A DNA stretch of 50,661 nucleotides from Emcibacter sp. (GCA_021774875.1 JAJFIP010000328.1:1-50661), one strand, 5' to 3'. Positions 16,425-25,647 are shown, numbered from the stretch's first letter. Program-made: numbers and translations. Notes: generated from the sequence alone by a model not told the origin.

Positions 16425-18116
16425 TTATGCTTTTTTCTGGCGCATTTCATATTTGGCTTTTTCTTCGGCGACCAGTTCTTTTTTCGACAATTTGCCGATC
16501 ATGGTTTTTGGCAGTTCCGCCCTGAATTCAATCTCACAGGGTCGCTCATGTTTGCCTAGCCTGTCCCGGATAAACGCCAGCAATGTTGCCTCCGTAACAG
16601 TCTCATCCTTATTTTTCAGGGTGACAAAGGCCTTGGGCCGTTCGCCCAGATAATCATCCGGTATGCCGATAACCGTGACCTCATGGACAGCGGGATGCTC
16701 GTAAATCGCCTCCTCTACCACGCGCGGATAAACATTAAAGCCGCCGACCAGTATCAGATCCTTGTCCCGGTCAATAATATAACTAAAACCCTCATCATCC
16801 ATATAGCCCACATCACCGGTTCTGAACATATCACCTATCATGACATCCGCCGTCGCCTGCGCCCGTTTCCAATAGCCCTTCATCACCTGCGGCCCCCGGA
16901 TACAGATTTCGCCAGCCTCGCCCAAAGGCATTATTTTAGTGGGATCGTCACGATCAATAATGATTACCTCCGTGCCGGGTACAGGTAGACCGATCGACCC
17001 CTTGCGCGAAGGCCGATCATAAGGATTAGCCGCACTAATGGGCGACGTCTCCGTCAAACCATAGCCCTCGGAAATAATAACATTCATCTTATTCTTGAAG
17101 GCCTGGCCCAGTTCAACGGGTAGCGGAGCGCCACCAGTCATGCACATCTTGACATTTTCCATGCCAATATCAGGAGCTGAACTATGGTTCAGCATGGCCG
17201 TATACATAGTTGGCACACCAGCAAAAAGGGTCGGTTTCTCCTTTTTCATCATCTTGATGGCTTCATTTAATTCAAACTTTGGCTGAATAATCACTTTAGC
17301 CCCGATATATATACTTAAGTTCATCACCACCGTCATGGCAAAGACATGGAAAAATGGCAGCGATCCAATAATTACCTCCGTACCCCGCTCAAGTTCAATA
17401 GCCCAACATTCAGCCTGAAGAACATTGATATATAAATTGGCATGGGTCAGCATGGCTCCCTTGGGAATGCCTGTTGTCCCGCCGGTAAACTGGATAACCG
17501 CCACATCCTCAGCCACATCAATTTCAACCCCTTCAGGCTGGCCATCATTTTTCAGAAGCTGGTTGTAATCCACATGATATTCATCCCTGACTGGTCTGGC
17601 TTTCAGATTGCCATGCAGAAATTTGAACCAAATCTTGTTTGACAGCGAAAAAGCATTACTGAACTGATCAACCACCAGATGTTTCAGGCGGCTTTTTTGG
17701 GCAACGGCGTGAATAGTGGCATAGAGCTGCTTTATATCCACTGTGATCATCACATCGGTTTCGGAGTCATTCACCTGGGCAATAAGTTCATGCTCGGAAT
17801 ATAGTGGACTGTAATTCACCACAGTGGCCCCGGTCTTTAAAATTCCAAAATAGGCAACGGCAAACTGGGGACAGTTGGGCATAAAAATACCCACATGTGT
17901 GCCTTTGCCCACACCAAGTCCCTGCAGCCCCTTGGCCAAGTGATTCACTTGCGTCAGAAAATCACGATAAGTAAGCTGCTTACCCATAAAATCATAGGCA
18001 ATATGATCGGGAAATTCCCGGGCCGCATCATCGACCAGAGTATAGAGTGGTTTAGCCGTAAACTTGCGGTCCCATGCCACATGTTTCGGATAGCTCGCTA
18101 ACCAAGGATGATCCAT
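16425..18116 (-). CDS. Long-chain fatty-acid-CoA ligase (FadD-like)
   Basis: 563 residues, typical FadD length. It activates fatty acids by way of acyl-AMP. Adenylation motifs are the P-loop FTGGTTGIPKGAMLTHANL, GYGLTETSP, TGDVGYMDDEGFSYIIDRDKDLI, the linker YPRVVEEAIYEHP and the C-terminal catalytic Lys in GKLSKKEL. The start ATG is 6 bases after the acyl-CoA dehydrogenase stop, so the two act together in fatty-acid activation and oxidation. Chain-length preference cannot be read. Confidence 0.93.
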   Translation of the reverse strand: MDHPWLASYPKHVAWDRKFTAKPLYTLVDDAAREFPDHIAYDFMGKQLTYRDFLTQVNHLAKGLQGLGVGKGTHVGIFMPNCPQFAVAYFGILKTGATVVNYSPLYSEHELIAQVNDSETDVMITVDIKQLYATIHAVAQKSRLKHLVVDQFSNAFSLSNKIWFKFLHGNLKARPVRDEYHVDYNQLLKNDGQPEGVEIDVAEDVAVIQFTGGTTGIPKGAMLTHANLYINVLQAECWAIELERGTEVIIGSLPFFHVFAMTVVMNLSIYIGAKVIIQPKFELNEAIKMMKKEKPTLFAGVPTMYTAMLNHSSAPDIGMENVKMCMTGGAPLPVELGQAFKNKMNVIISEGYGLTETSPISAANPYDRPSRKGSIGLPVPGTEVIIIDRDDPTKIMPLGEAGEICIRGPQVMKGYWKRAQATADVMIGDMFRTGDVGYMDDEGFSYIIDRDKDLILVGGFNVYPRVVEEAIYEHPAVHEVTVIGIPDDYLGERPKAFVTLKNKDETVTEATLLAFIRDRLGKHERPCEIEFRAELPKTMIGKLSKKELVAEEKAKYEMRQKKA

Positions 18117-18122
18117 TATATT

Positions 18123-19916
18123 TTACCCCATATTTTCGGTTGCTATGGCAAAAAACAGATCGTCCCCGGCCATTATGGTTTCTTTAAGTCCTATGGCTTG
18201 TGGCACAATCTGCTCAGCATAAAAGCGAGCCGTGATTATTTTTGCCTTGAGGAAATCCACATCCTGTGCGCCATTATCAAGTTTGCTGCTTGCTGCTAAT
18301 GCCCCTTTGGCCAACAGATAACAACCCACAGTCACACTGAAAAGCCGCAGGAACGGCACCGAACCCGCCAGGGCTGACCGCATGTTATCCACATGCTGTG
18401 CCAATATCCATTCGGCACATTCCCCGGTGACAGCAACAGAATCTGCCAGTGACTTGGCCAGACTTGAAAATTCATCAGTATTGGGCAATCCATTGCCAAA
18501 ATCTGAAATTTCATCAAGAAATCCGCGCCAGTGTTTACCGCCCATCATGGACAGTTTACGACCAACAAGATCCATAGCCTGCACCCCGTTGGTGCCTTCG
18601 TAAATCGGGTTAATACGTGCATCCCTGAATACCTGCGCTATACCGGTTTCCTCAATGAAACCCATACCACCATGCACCTGAAGGGCAAGAGAAGCATTCT
18701 CAACCCCGATGTCCGAACCATAGGCTTTTGACAGGGGGGTGAGCAGATCAGCAAGACCCTTATATTTTTCCCGCACCTCAGCATCAGGATGATGATCACC
18801 CAGATCAATAGCCTTGGCATTGAGCATGGTGATCGCACGGGCGGCCTCGGTTGTGGATTTTATTGTCATCAGCATCCGGCGCACGTCAGCATGCTCGATG
18901 ATGGCACTGGGGCCGGGTTTTGTGGCACCAATTGCCACGCCCTGCGTCCGTTCTTTGGCATATTCCACAGCCATCTGCCATGCCCGTTCAGCACAGGCAA
19001 CCCCCTGAATCCCCACATTAAGTCGAGCATTATTCATCATGGTGAACATAGCCGCCATGCCTCTGTTCTCACCGCCCAGCAAAAAACCGGTACAATTTCC
19101 TTCATCACCGTAAGCCATGACGCAGGTCGGGCTACCGTGGATGCCCAGTTTATGTTCAAGGGAGACACATTTAGCATCATTTCGTGCCCCTAGTGACCCG
19201 TCTTCGTTAATCAGATATTTTGGCACAATAAAAAGTGAAATACCTTTGGTGCCATCCGGGCTTCCCGGTGTTCTGGCCAGAACAAGGTGAATAATATTTT
19301 CTGTCAAGTCATGATCACCCCAGGTGATGAAAATCTTCTGACCACTTATTCTGTAGCTGCCGTCTCCCACCGGCTCCGCCTTGGTCCGTAGCGCCCCGAC
19401 ATCAGTGCCGGCCTGTGGTTCCGTCAGGTTCATCGATCCAGCCCACTGGCCGGAAATCATTTTTTCAAGATAAATATTTTTTTGCTCTTCCGATCCGTGA
19501 GCCACTATCGATTCAACAGCCCCTGTGGTTAGCATCGAGCACAGACTGAAGGCCATATTTGACCCATCAACAAATTCATATACCGCCGAAGCCAAGGTTA
19601 TTGGCAGGCCCTGACCGCCGTAATCCACATCAGCCGATACACTGGTCCAGCCATTTTCTGCATAAGCCCCATAGGCTTCCTTAAAGCCGGATGCGGGTAT
19701 GACACCATCATCGGTAAGCTTTGCGCCTTCCCTATCGCTCACCACGTCTAGAGGAGCCAATATTTCCCCACAAAATTTTCCAGCCTCTTCCAGTACAGCA
19801 TCAATGATGTCATCACTGGCATCCTGAAATCTTTCCAGTTGTGTAATCTCTGAAATGCCAATCACATCCTTCAGAACAAATTTCATTTCATGAGTAGGGG
19901 CAACATATTCAACCAA
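18123..19916 (-). CDS. Acyl-CoA dehydrogenase with C-terminal extension (FadE-like)
   Basis: 597 residues, the long acyl-CoA dehydrogenase type. The FAD- and substrate-binding strand is NLTEPQAGTDVGALRTKAEPVGDGSYRISGQKIFITWG. The C-terminal catalytic region is GGMGFIEETGIAQVFRDARINPIYEGTNGVQAMDL, whose Glu in YEGTNG is the usual base, and an extra helical C-terminal domain follows. The start is TTG at 19916, supported by AAAGGAG 7 bases upstream; the next ATG would cut the conserved N-terminus. It is first gene of the minus-strand run, directly ahead of the ligase gene. Confidence 0.93.
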   Translation of the reverse strand: MVEYVAPTHEMKFVLKDVIGISEITQLERFQDASDDIIDAVLEEAGKFCGEILAPLDVVSDREGAKLTDDGVIPASGFKEAYGAYAENGWTSVSADVDYGGQGLPITLASAVYEFVDGSNMAFSLCSMLTTGAVESIVAHGSEEQKNIYLEKMISGQWAGSMNLTEPQAGTDVGALRTKAEPVGDGSYRISGQKIFITWGDHDLTENIIHLVLARTPGSPDGTKGISLFIVPKYLINEDGSLGARNDAKCVSLEHKLGIHGSPTCVMAYGDEGNCTGFLLGGENRGMAAMFTMMNNARLNVGIQGVACAERAWQMAVEYAKERTQGVAIGATKPGPSAIIEHADVRRMLMTIKSTTEAARAITMLNAKAIDLGDHHPDAEVREKYKGLADLLTPLSKAYGSDIGVENASLALQVHGGMGFIEETGIAQVFRDARINPIYEGTNGVQAMDLVGRKLSMMGGKHWRGFLDEISDFGNGLPNTDEFSSLAKSLADSVAVTGECAEWILAQHVDNMRSALAGSVPFLRLFSVTVGCYLLAKGALAASSKLDNGAQDVDFLKAKIITARFYAEQIVPQAIGLKETIMAGDDLFFAIATENMG

Positions 19917-20027
19917 AAAAATTCTCCTTTATTAGTACTATTATTTATTTTCAATGCAGTATAAATTATAACCAGTTTATAATATATCCATAAAATGCAA
20001 TGACACTAAAAAACATGCTCCAGTGAT

Positions 20028-20999
20028 ATGAAACAGACATATAACAACATCATGCCCGCAACACTGGCTAATTTTCATCTGGCAGCCAAATTCCTGCATC
20101 AGGGTAAACTTGTCTCTTTCCCCACAGAGACCGTTTATGGCTTGGGGGCGGACGCGACCAGTGACGATGCCGTAGCCAGAATATTTGACGCCAAACAAAG
20201 ACCCAGCTTTAATCCGCTGATCATTCATTTACACTCACTGAATGATGCGGAAAAATATGTGGAATTTGACATGGTTTCCCGGAAACTGGCCGAAGCATTC
20301 TGGCCCGGCCCTTTCACACTGGTGTTGAAAAGAAGAGCCGGATGTCAGTTGTCCCAACTGGTTTCTGCTGGCCTGGATACGGTGGCAGTCCGCGTACCGG
20401 ATCATCCCGTTGCCAAAGAATTACTACAGCATTTCGAATATCCCATAGCCGCGCCCAGCGCCAATATTTCCGGCAAACTCAGTCCCACAAGGCCAGAGCA
20501 TGTGGCGCGCGCCTTATCATCCGAAATCGCCATGATACTGGACGGCGAATACTGCAACAACGGGATTGAATCAACCATAGCTCAGGTTGTGGGTAGTGAA
20601 ATCAGGCTGTTGCGTCCCGGCAGCATCTCCAAAGAGCAAATAGAGCAGCTTACCGGAATTCGGGTCATCTATTATGAAGATGGACAGAACCCCGCCGCAC
20701 CCGGCCAGCTAAAAAGCCATTATGCGCCAAATACACCCATCCGCTTAAATGCCGAGACCGTCTATCCGGGCGAAGCCCTTTTGGCATTTGGCAGTCTTTA
20801 TCCCAAAGATGCCCGGATCATGAAAAATCTCAGCCCTAAAGGATTTCTTCGTGAAGCGGCAGCAAATTTATTTTCCATGTTACATGAACTGGACCAGAAG
20901 GGATGCAAAGCCATCGCGGTAAGCCCTATTCCAGATAAAAATTTAGGCATAGCCATTAATGACCGGCTTGCCCGGGCCGCAGCCATAGATGAGAAATGA
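20028..20999 (+). CDS. sua5: L-threonylcarbamoyladenylate synthase (Sua5/YrdC)
   Basis: 323 residues, long form with the C-terminal Sua5 domain. It makes threonylcarbamoyl-AMP from Thr, bicarbonate and ATP for the tRNA t6A37 modification. Visible motifs are GKLVSFPTETVYGLGADA, the KQRPSFNPLIIHL substrate region and AAPSANISGKLSPTRPEHV; the Sua5 domain begins near SHYAPNTPIRL. It is divergent from the acyl-CoA dehydrogenase gene across about 110 bases. A second ATG at 20052 is an alternative start. Confidence 0.95.
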   Translation: MKQTYNNIMPATLANFHLAAKFLHQGKLVSFPTETVYGLGADATSDDAVARIFDAKQRPSFNPLIIHLHSLNDAEKYVEFDMVSRKLAEAFWPGPFTLVLKRRAGCQLSQLVSAGLDTVAVRVPDHPVAKELLQHFEYPIAAPSANISGKLSPTRPEHVARALSSEIAMILDGEYCNNGIESTIAQVVGSEIRLLRPGSISKEQIEQLTGIRVIYYEDGQNPAAPGQLKSHYAPNTPIRLNAETVYPGEALLAFGSLYPKDARIMKNLSPKGFLREAAANLFSMLHELDQKGCKAIAVSPIPDKNLGIAINDRLARAAAIDEK

Positions 21000-21006
21000 A
21001 ATTCAC

Positions 21007-22425
21007 ATGATTATCACGCCCGGACATCTGGAAAAACTAAAGGAAATTTCCGGCCCAAAAGGCTGGATGGAAGACCCCGCAGACATGCAGCCTTTTCTCA
21101 TTGAGCCACGCGATAAATATCAGGGCAGGACAGCTTTGATCCTGCTACCGGACAGCACAGAAAAAGTCGCTGAAATTGTCACCTATTGCGCCCGGCATAA
21201 AATTCCTGTTGTTCCGCAGGGCGGCAACACCGGTCTTGTGGGCGGCAGTATTCCATCAGAAAATGAGCTGTTGATTAACCTGAAACGACTTGACCGTATC
21301 CGTGAAAAGAACGCCCCCAATCAGACCATGACCGTTGAGGCAGGCTGCATACTGTCACATATACAGGATCTGGCCGCACAGTTGGGTCTGCTGTTTCCCC
21401 TAAGTCTTGCCGCAGAAGGATCATGTATGATCGGCGGCAACCTGTCTACCAATGCGGGCGGGGTAAATGTGCTCCATTACGGCAATATGCGCAGTCTGGT
21501 ACTGGGGCTGGAAGTGGTGCTGCCCAGTGGTGAAATCTGGCATGGGCTTGGTGGTTTGATCAAGGATAATACCGGTTATGATCTGAAGCAACTCTTCATC
21601 GGGGCGGAAGGTACTTTGGGCATTATCACTGCCGCGACCTTAAAATTATTCCCCTGCACATCAGAAAAACAAACCGCATTGGTCGCAGTTCCAAGCCCAC
21701 AGGCGGCAGTGGACTTGCTGGCCCTTACCCGCAGTATAAGTGGTAACTGCATTACCGCTTTTGAAATCATGCCCCGCCTTGGCATAGAAATCGTCACCCG
21801 CCATATGCCGGAAACACGCGACCCCATGTCCACCCCCCATGACTGGTATGTCCTTCTGGAATGCACGTCATCCATCAGTCGCAGTCTGCTTGATCTTGAA
21901 CAGGTCATGGAACGCATATTGGCAAAGGCCATGGACATGGGATTAGTGCTGGACGGCGTGATCGCCAAGAATGAGACAGAAAGTGACAATCTGTGGCGTT
22001 TGAGGGAGAGTCTCTCCGATGCCCAAAGCCATGAAGGCGGCAGTATCAAACATGATATTTCTGTGCCGGTCTCAGCCATTCCGGCATTTCTGCGTGAGGC
22101 GGGTGCTCTGGTGGAAACCCTGATCCCCGGCGCCCGTCCTGTGCCTTTCGGCCATCTGGGGGACGGCAATCTGCATTATAATATAAGCCAGCCACTTGAT
22201 ATGGATATGCAGGCCTTTCTGGATAAATGGCAAGACCTTAACCGGCATATCCATGACATAGTTCAAAGATATAATGGCAGTTTCAGTGCCGAACACGGTA
22301 TCGGTCGCATGAAAGTGGACGAGCTGGCGCACTATAAATCCAAAATTGAGCTTAATTTGATGCAACAGATCAAGAAAGCCCTTGATCCCGATAATATCAT
22401 GAACCCGGGCGTAATCCTAAAGTGA
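21007..22425 (+). CDS. FAD-binding oxidoreductase, GlcD/D-2-hydroxyacid dehydrogenase type
   Basis: 472 residues from the ATG at 21007; an upstream ATG at 20989 overlaps sua5. The PCMH-type FAD domain holds VVPQGGNTGLVGGSIPSENELLINLKRLDRI and GGNLSTNAGGVNVLHYGNMRSLVLGLEVVLPSG. The C-terminal oxidase domain has PFGHLGDGNLHYN, EHGIGRMKVDEL and DPDNIMNPG. Such enzymes oxidise D-lactate, glycolate or D-2-hydroxyglutarate; the acid cannot be chosen here. An alpha/beta hydrolase gene follows 13 bases later. Confidence 0.92.
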   Translation: MIITPGHLEKLKEISGPKGWMEDPADMQPFLIEPRDKYQGRTALILLPDSTEKVAEIVTYCARHKIPVVPQGGNTGLVGGSIPSENELLINLKRLDRIREKNAPNQTMTVEAGCILSHIQDLAAQLGLLFPLSLAAEGSCMIGGNLSTNAGGVNVLHYGNMRSLVLGLEVVLPSGEIWHGLGGLIKDNTGYDLKQLFIGAEGTLGIITAATLKLFPCTSEKQTALVAVPSPQAAVDLLALTRSISGNCITAFEIMPRLGIEIVTRHMPETRDPMSTPHDWYVLLECTSSISRSLLDLEQVMERILAKAMDMGLVLDGVIAKNETESDNLWRLRESLSDAQSHEGGSIKHDISVPVSAIPAFLREAGALVETLIPGARPVPFGHLGDGNLHYNISQPLDMDMQAFLDKWQDLNRHIHDIVQRYNGSFSAEHGIGRMKVDELAHYKSKIELNLMQQIKKALDPDNIMNPGVILK

Positions 22426-22438
22426 CAGGCATTCATAT

Positions 22439-23308
22439 ATGACGCAAGAAACTGCTTTTCAGGAAAAATATTATAATAGTCAGGATGGTCTGAAACTGTA
22501 TTACCGGGATTACATACCGGATAATTCTGATAATACACCGTTACTCTGCCTGCATGGACTAACCCGGAATTCAAAAGATTTTGACCGGTTTGCCAGGCAT
22601 TTTCAGGCGGACCGCCGGGTGATCAGTCTGGACATCCGGGGTCGGGGCAAATCGCAATATGACCCCAATTACAAAAATTACGATATTTCCGTCTATGTTC
22701 AGGATGTGCTGGCTTTGCTTGAGCATGTTGGACTTGATCAGGTCATCGCCGTTGGAACGTCTATGGGCGGCATTATAGCCATGACCCTTGGGGCGATAAG
22801 GCCAGACGTTTTCAAAGCCATCATCCTCAATGATATTGGCCCTGAAGTTAACCCCGAGGGCATTGAACGTATTTCCGGTTATGTTGGCAATGGTATTATC
22901 CTTAAGGACTGGCAACAGGCCATAGCTGGCGTGAAATTCCTGTGCGCGGCTCTATTTCCCGATTACAGGGAAGACGACTGGGAACTTTTCACCCGAAATT
23001 CATTCCGTGAACAAGAGAACGGCACCATCATTGCCGACTATGATCAGGCCATCGGAACCGCCATGCGGGAAAGTGCGGAAAATACAGTCCCCAATGATTT
23101 ATGGCCCCTGTTTGAGATGCTCGGCCATATTCCCATAATGACCCTGCGCGGGGAGAATAGTGATATTCTATCCAGTGAGACATTGCAGAGGATGGCAAGC
23201 ATACATCCAAATTTTACCGCTGTAACTGTAAAGAACCGCGCCCATACCCCTGACCTGAACGAAAAAATCAGTCTGCGGGAAATTGGCAACTTTATCAATC
23301 AGTTGTAG
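22439..23308 (+). CDS. Alpha/beta hydrolase
   Basis: 289 residues. The fold is clear: oxyanion region LLCLHGLTRNSKDFDRFA, DIRGRGKS, nucleophile elbow AVGTSMGGIIAMTLG (Ser near residue 106), a cap region, and a late acid/His pair (RGENSDILS, RAHTPDLNE). It is probably cytoplasmic, and its substrate is unknown. It is likely co-transcribed with the FAD oxidase, and converges on the SRAP gene with 3 bases between stops. Confidence 0.9.
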   Translation: MTQETAFQEKYYNSQDGLKLYYRDYIPDNSDNTPLLCLHGLTRNSKDFDRFARHFQADRRVISLDIRGRGKSQYDPNYKNYDISVYVQDVLALLEHVGLDQVIAVGTSMGGIIAMTLGAIRPDVFKAIILNDIGPEVNPEGIERISGYVGNGIILKDWQQAIAGVKFLCAALFPDYREDDWELFTRNSFREQENGTIIADYDQAIGTAMRESAENTVPNDLWPLFEMLGHIPIMTLRGENSDILSSETLQRMASIHPNFTAVTVKNRAHTPDLNEKISLREIGNFINQL

Positions 23309-23311
23309 GAA

Positions 23312-24055
23312 CTAGAACATGTTGTACTGGCTACCCCTGGCGGGATTTATACATTCAGTGCCGTCATTACGCACGTTATTGACGTAACCACTCACCTCAT
23401 AGATTCTAAGTTCTGCATCAGTTTTAATAGATAGCTTTTTAAAAATATCCTTATCCGGTGGGTCTTTTGGCCTGAGCCATAGATCATAGTCTTCTGCGTC
23501 CACAATAACCGGGCTGCGGTGATGGACGGGTTTCATGGCTGGGGTGGCGTCTTTGGTGATCAGAGACACAGTTTCCAGCCAGTCTTCACCGTGAGGGCCC
23601 ATCCAGATTTCCCAGATCCCGGCAAAAGCAAAAGGCTTATGATCTGGCTGACAGCAATGAAAGGGGACCGGAGAGGCCCCACCTCGCTTCCATTCATAAA
23701 AGCCATCTGCCGGTACCAGACATTTACGCCGCCGAAAAGGCCCACGAAAAGATGGCTTGTCAGCAATGGTCTCGCTGCGGGCATTAATCAGGGGACGACC
23801 CTGCGGCAGTTCTTTGCTCCAGTGTGGCACCAATCCCCACTGCATCAAGGCGACTTCTTTTGGTGGCAAATCCTGATCCGGCATAATAACCTGATCCTGA
23901 TCAGAGCCTTTCAGTCTGATCACGGGAATGGGCTGCATGGGGGCGATATTAAAACGACTTGGAACAGTCCTCGAAACCGATCCTGAATGTATCCCGGTAA
24001 GTAGCTCGATAAATTCCTCATAGGCCTCTGATGACAGGGAGTATCTTCCGCACAT
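23312..24055 (-). CDS. SRAP domain protein (YedK/HMCES-like), abasic-site DNA-protein crosslinker
   Basis: 247 residues. The catalytic Cys2 is exposed after Met removal (MCGRYS). Other conserved active-site segments are INARSET, DGFYEWKRG and KPVHHRSPVIV. SRAP proteins trap abasic sites in single-stranded DNA through a thiazolidine link made by Cys2. It is a single gene, divergent from the NUDIX gene. A 26-residue insert-like stretch, IRLKGSDQDQVIMPDQDLPPKEVALM, lies before the conserved MQWGLVPHW. Confidence 0.93.
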   Translation of the reverse strand: MCGRYSLSSEAYEEFIELLTGIHSGSVSRTVPSRFNIAPMQPIPVIRLKGSDQDQVIMPDQDLPPKEVALMQWGLVPHWSKELPQGRPLINARSETIADKPSFRGPFRRRKCLVPADGFYEWKRGGASPVPFHCCQPDHKPFAFAGIWEIWMGPHGEDWLETVSLITKDATPAMKPVHHRSPVIVDAEDYDLWLRPKDPPDKDIFKKLSIKTDAELRIYEVSGYVNNVRNDGTECINPARGSQYNMF

Positions 24056-24129
24056 ATATTGCTTGCCTAAAATTTAAAGTTCCATATCCTGCTGACAGGA
24101 TACAGTCAGAATAATGAAGATTTTTTGAA

Positions 24130-24576
24130 ATGAAAAGGGATTATCCAGAGCGTCCTGTCGTTGCCGTGGGTGTTGTCGTAATAAAAGATGACAATATTCT
24201 GCTGATCCGGCGTTCAAAACCGCCAAAATCAGATAGCTGGAGCATTCCGGGCGGCGCCCAGGAGCTTGGCGAAACTATCATTCAGGCAGCTATCCGCGAA
24301 GTCCGGGAAGAAACCGCTATCACCATCGGAAATCCTCACTTTCTGGCCGTGGTTGACTTTATTGACCGGGACGGGGAAAGCAGTATCAAGCATCATTATA
24401 CTCTTATCGATTATGCGGCTAATTACCAATCCGGGACATTGGCAGCGGGTGACGATGCAGTGCAGGCAAAATGGGTTCCCATTGACAGAATTTCAGAATA
24501 TAGTCTTTGGCAAGAGACGGAAAAAATAATCTATGCCGCAGTAGCTATGTTAAAAGGGGAAAAAGTTAAAAAATGA
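24130..24576 (+). CDS. NUDIX hydrolase
   Basis: 148 residues. The Nudix box is complete except that Ala replaces the usual second Gly: GGAQELGETIIQAAIREVREETAI. It hydrolyses a nucleoside-diphosphate-X compound, substrate unknown; some relatives act on ADP-ribose. RPVVAVGVVVIKDDNILLIRRSKPP is the first beta hairpin. The stop overlaps the start of a small membrane peptide gene (ATGA), opening the tight four-gene eipA operon. Confidence 0.92.
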   Translation: MKRDYPERPVVAVGVVVIKDDNILLIRRSKPPKSDSWSIPGGAQELGETIIQAAIREVREETAITIGNPHFLAVVDFIDRDGESSIKHHYTLIDYAANYQSGTLAAGDDAVQAKWVPIDRISEYSLWQETEKIIYAAVAMLKGEKVKK

Positions 24577-24725
24577 CCGATAAAACCCAAAGCCTGCCAC
24601 ATCGACTTGCCCGGTCTGTCAAAGGACATTTACGGGTGGCCTTGATTGCACTGGTTTTTGGCATGACAGCTTATGGCTTAATCCATATACTGATTTGGGC
24701 CGTGCATATTGTGGAACACTGGTGA
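24573..24725 (+). CDS. 50-residue single-pass membrane peptide, not in the ORF track
   Basis: MTDKTQSLPHRLARSVKGHLRVALIALVFG... continues to HIVEHW. A basic cytoplasmic N-terminus is followed by one hydrophobic helix of about 25 residues. The ATG overlaps the NUDIX stop (ATGA), and its TGA overlaps the DUF2842 ATG (TGATG). This double coupling is good evidence that it is translated. The family is not recognised. It is likely an inner-membrane partner of the DUF2842 or EipA product, but that is inference. Confidence 0.65.
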   Translation: MTDKTQSLPHRLARSVKGHLRVALIALVFGMTAYGLIHILIWAVHIVEHW

Positions 24726-24928
24726 TGAAAAAATTATTTGGCTATATGTTGGGGTTGATCGGATTATCGATATATATCATAATTATATCGCGCCTTGGTG
24801 ATGCCGTATTTCCACTGCATGTTGCCTTGGAATTTGCCTATTATGCTATTGCCGGTATTGGCTGGATTTTTCCTGCCATGTGGATTATCCGCCGCTGGAA
24901 CAGACCAAAGAATAACCAAACTGATTAG
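24725..24928 (+). CDS. DUF2842-type small membrane protein
   Basis: 67 residues from the ATG at 24725; the tracked 24695 start lies inside the preceding peptide gene. Two hydrophobic helices are joined by DAVFPLHVALEFAYYAIAGIGWIFPAMWIIRRWNRP, which fits DUF2842, a family largely limited to alphaproteobacteria. It probably lies in the inner membrane. It is coupled to the upstream peptide and followed after 8 bases by eipA, a pairing that supports an envelope role. Confidence 0.8.
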   Translation: MKKLFGYMLGLIGLSIYIIIISRLGDAVFPLHVALEFAYYAIAGIGWIFPAMWIIRRWNRPKNNQTD

Positions 24929-24936
24929 AGGATCCC

Positions 24937-25548
24937 ATGAAACCATTCTTCCAAAGCCTGATTATTATACTGGGGTTGGCCCTTGCCGGATGCAGCAACA
25001 ACGGCACTGTTGCCCCGACAGAATCCGCCCAACATCGGCAAAATCTGGACGAAACCAACTATGCCAATACCTATGATGAAAAAAGTATTGTCAATGCGGC
25101 ATCTGATTTCCTCGGCGGCGGGTCGGAGGCCATTGCCAAAGTGGTTGAAAAAGCCTTTCAGGATCACGGGCGGCCCAATGGTTATATCATCGGCACCGAA
25201 GTCAGTGGCGCCATAGGAATTGGTGTTCGCTACGGCGACGGCACCCTGACCCATAAGATCGAAGGTGACAGCCGCGCCTATTGGAAAGGACCAAGTATCG
25301 GATTTGATATTGGTGCCAATGGCTCCCGCGTTTTTGCTCTGGTTTATAATCTGTATGATGTTGAAGAACTCTACCAACGCTACCCGGCAGTGGAGGGCAG
25401 CTTTTATTTTGTCGGCGGGGTTGGCATGAATTACCAACAGCGCGGCGACATCATCATCGCCCCGATCCGGGTCGGTGTCGGGCTACGGGCCGGTGTAAAT
25501 CTGGGCTACCTGCATCTCACCAGAAAAAGAGACTGGATTCCTTTTTAG
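24937..25548 (+). CDS. eipA: EipA/DUF1134 family envelope protein, lipoprotein form
   Basis: 203 residues. The DUF1134 core is evident: DFLGGGSEAIAKVVEKAFQDHGRPNGYIIGTEVSGAIGIGVRYGDG, then DIGANGSRVFALVYNL and a C-terminal RVGVGLRAGVNLGYLHLT. EipA of Brucella and Caulobacter is a periplasmic cell-envelope integrity protein. Here the signal sequence ends in LALAGC, a lipobox, so this version is probably lipid-anchored; the family reference proteins are usually described as soluble periplasmic. AGAGGATCCC precedes the ATG. Confidence 0.88.
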   Translation: MKPFFQSLIIILGLALAGCSNNGTVAPTESAQHRQNLDETNYANTYDEKSIVNAASDFLGGGSEAIAKVVEKAFQDHGRPNGYIIGTEVSGAIGIGVRYGDGTLTHKIEGDSRAYWKGPSIGFDIGANGSRVFALVYNLYDVEELYQRYPAVEGSFYFVGGVGMNYQQRGDIIIAPIRVGVGLRAGVNLGYLHLTRKRDWIPF

Positions 25549-25579
25549 AGGGAGTGGCTTGGGGCCGCTAACAGATAAA

Positions 25580-25608
25580 TGTAAAATATATTGCATTTAT
25601 AATTTACA
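25580..25608. promoter_or_regulatory. Palindromic operator/promoter of the toxin-antitoxin pair
   Basis: TGTAAAATATA (25580-25590) and TATAATTTACA (25598-25608) are an 11-base inverted repeat with one mismatch and a 7-base centre. The right arm contains TATAAT, a good -10 box, so binding by the ParD-like repressor would block the promoter. Confidence 0.6.
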
Positions 25609-25647
25609 GTGCCATAATGATACAAAGACCTTTTAATGAGATTGCAT

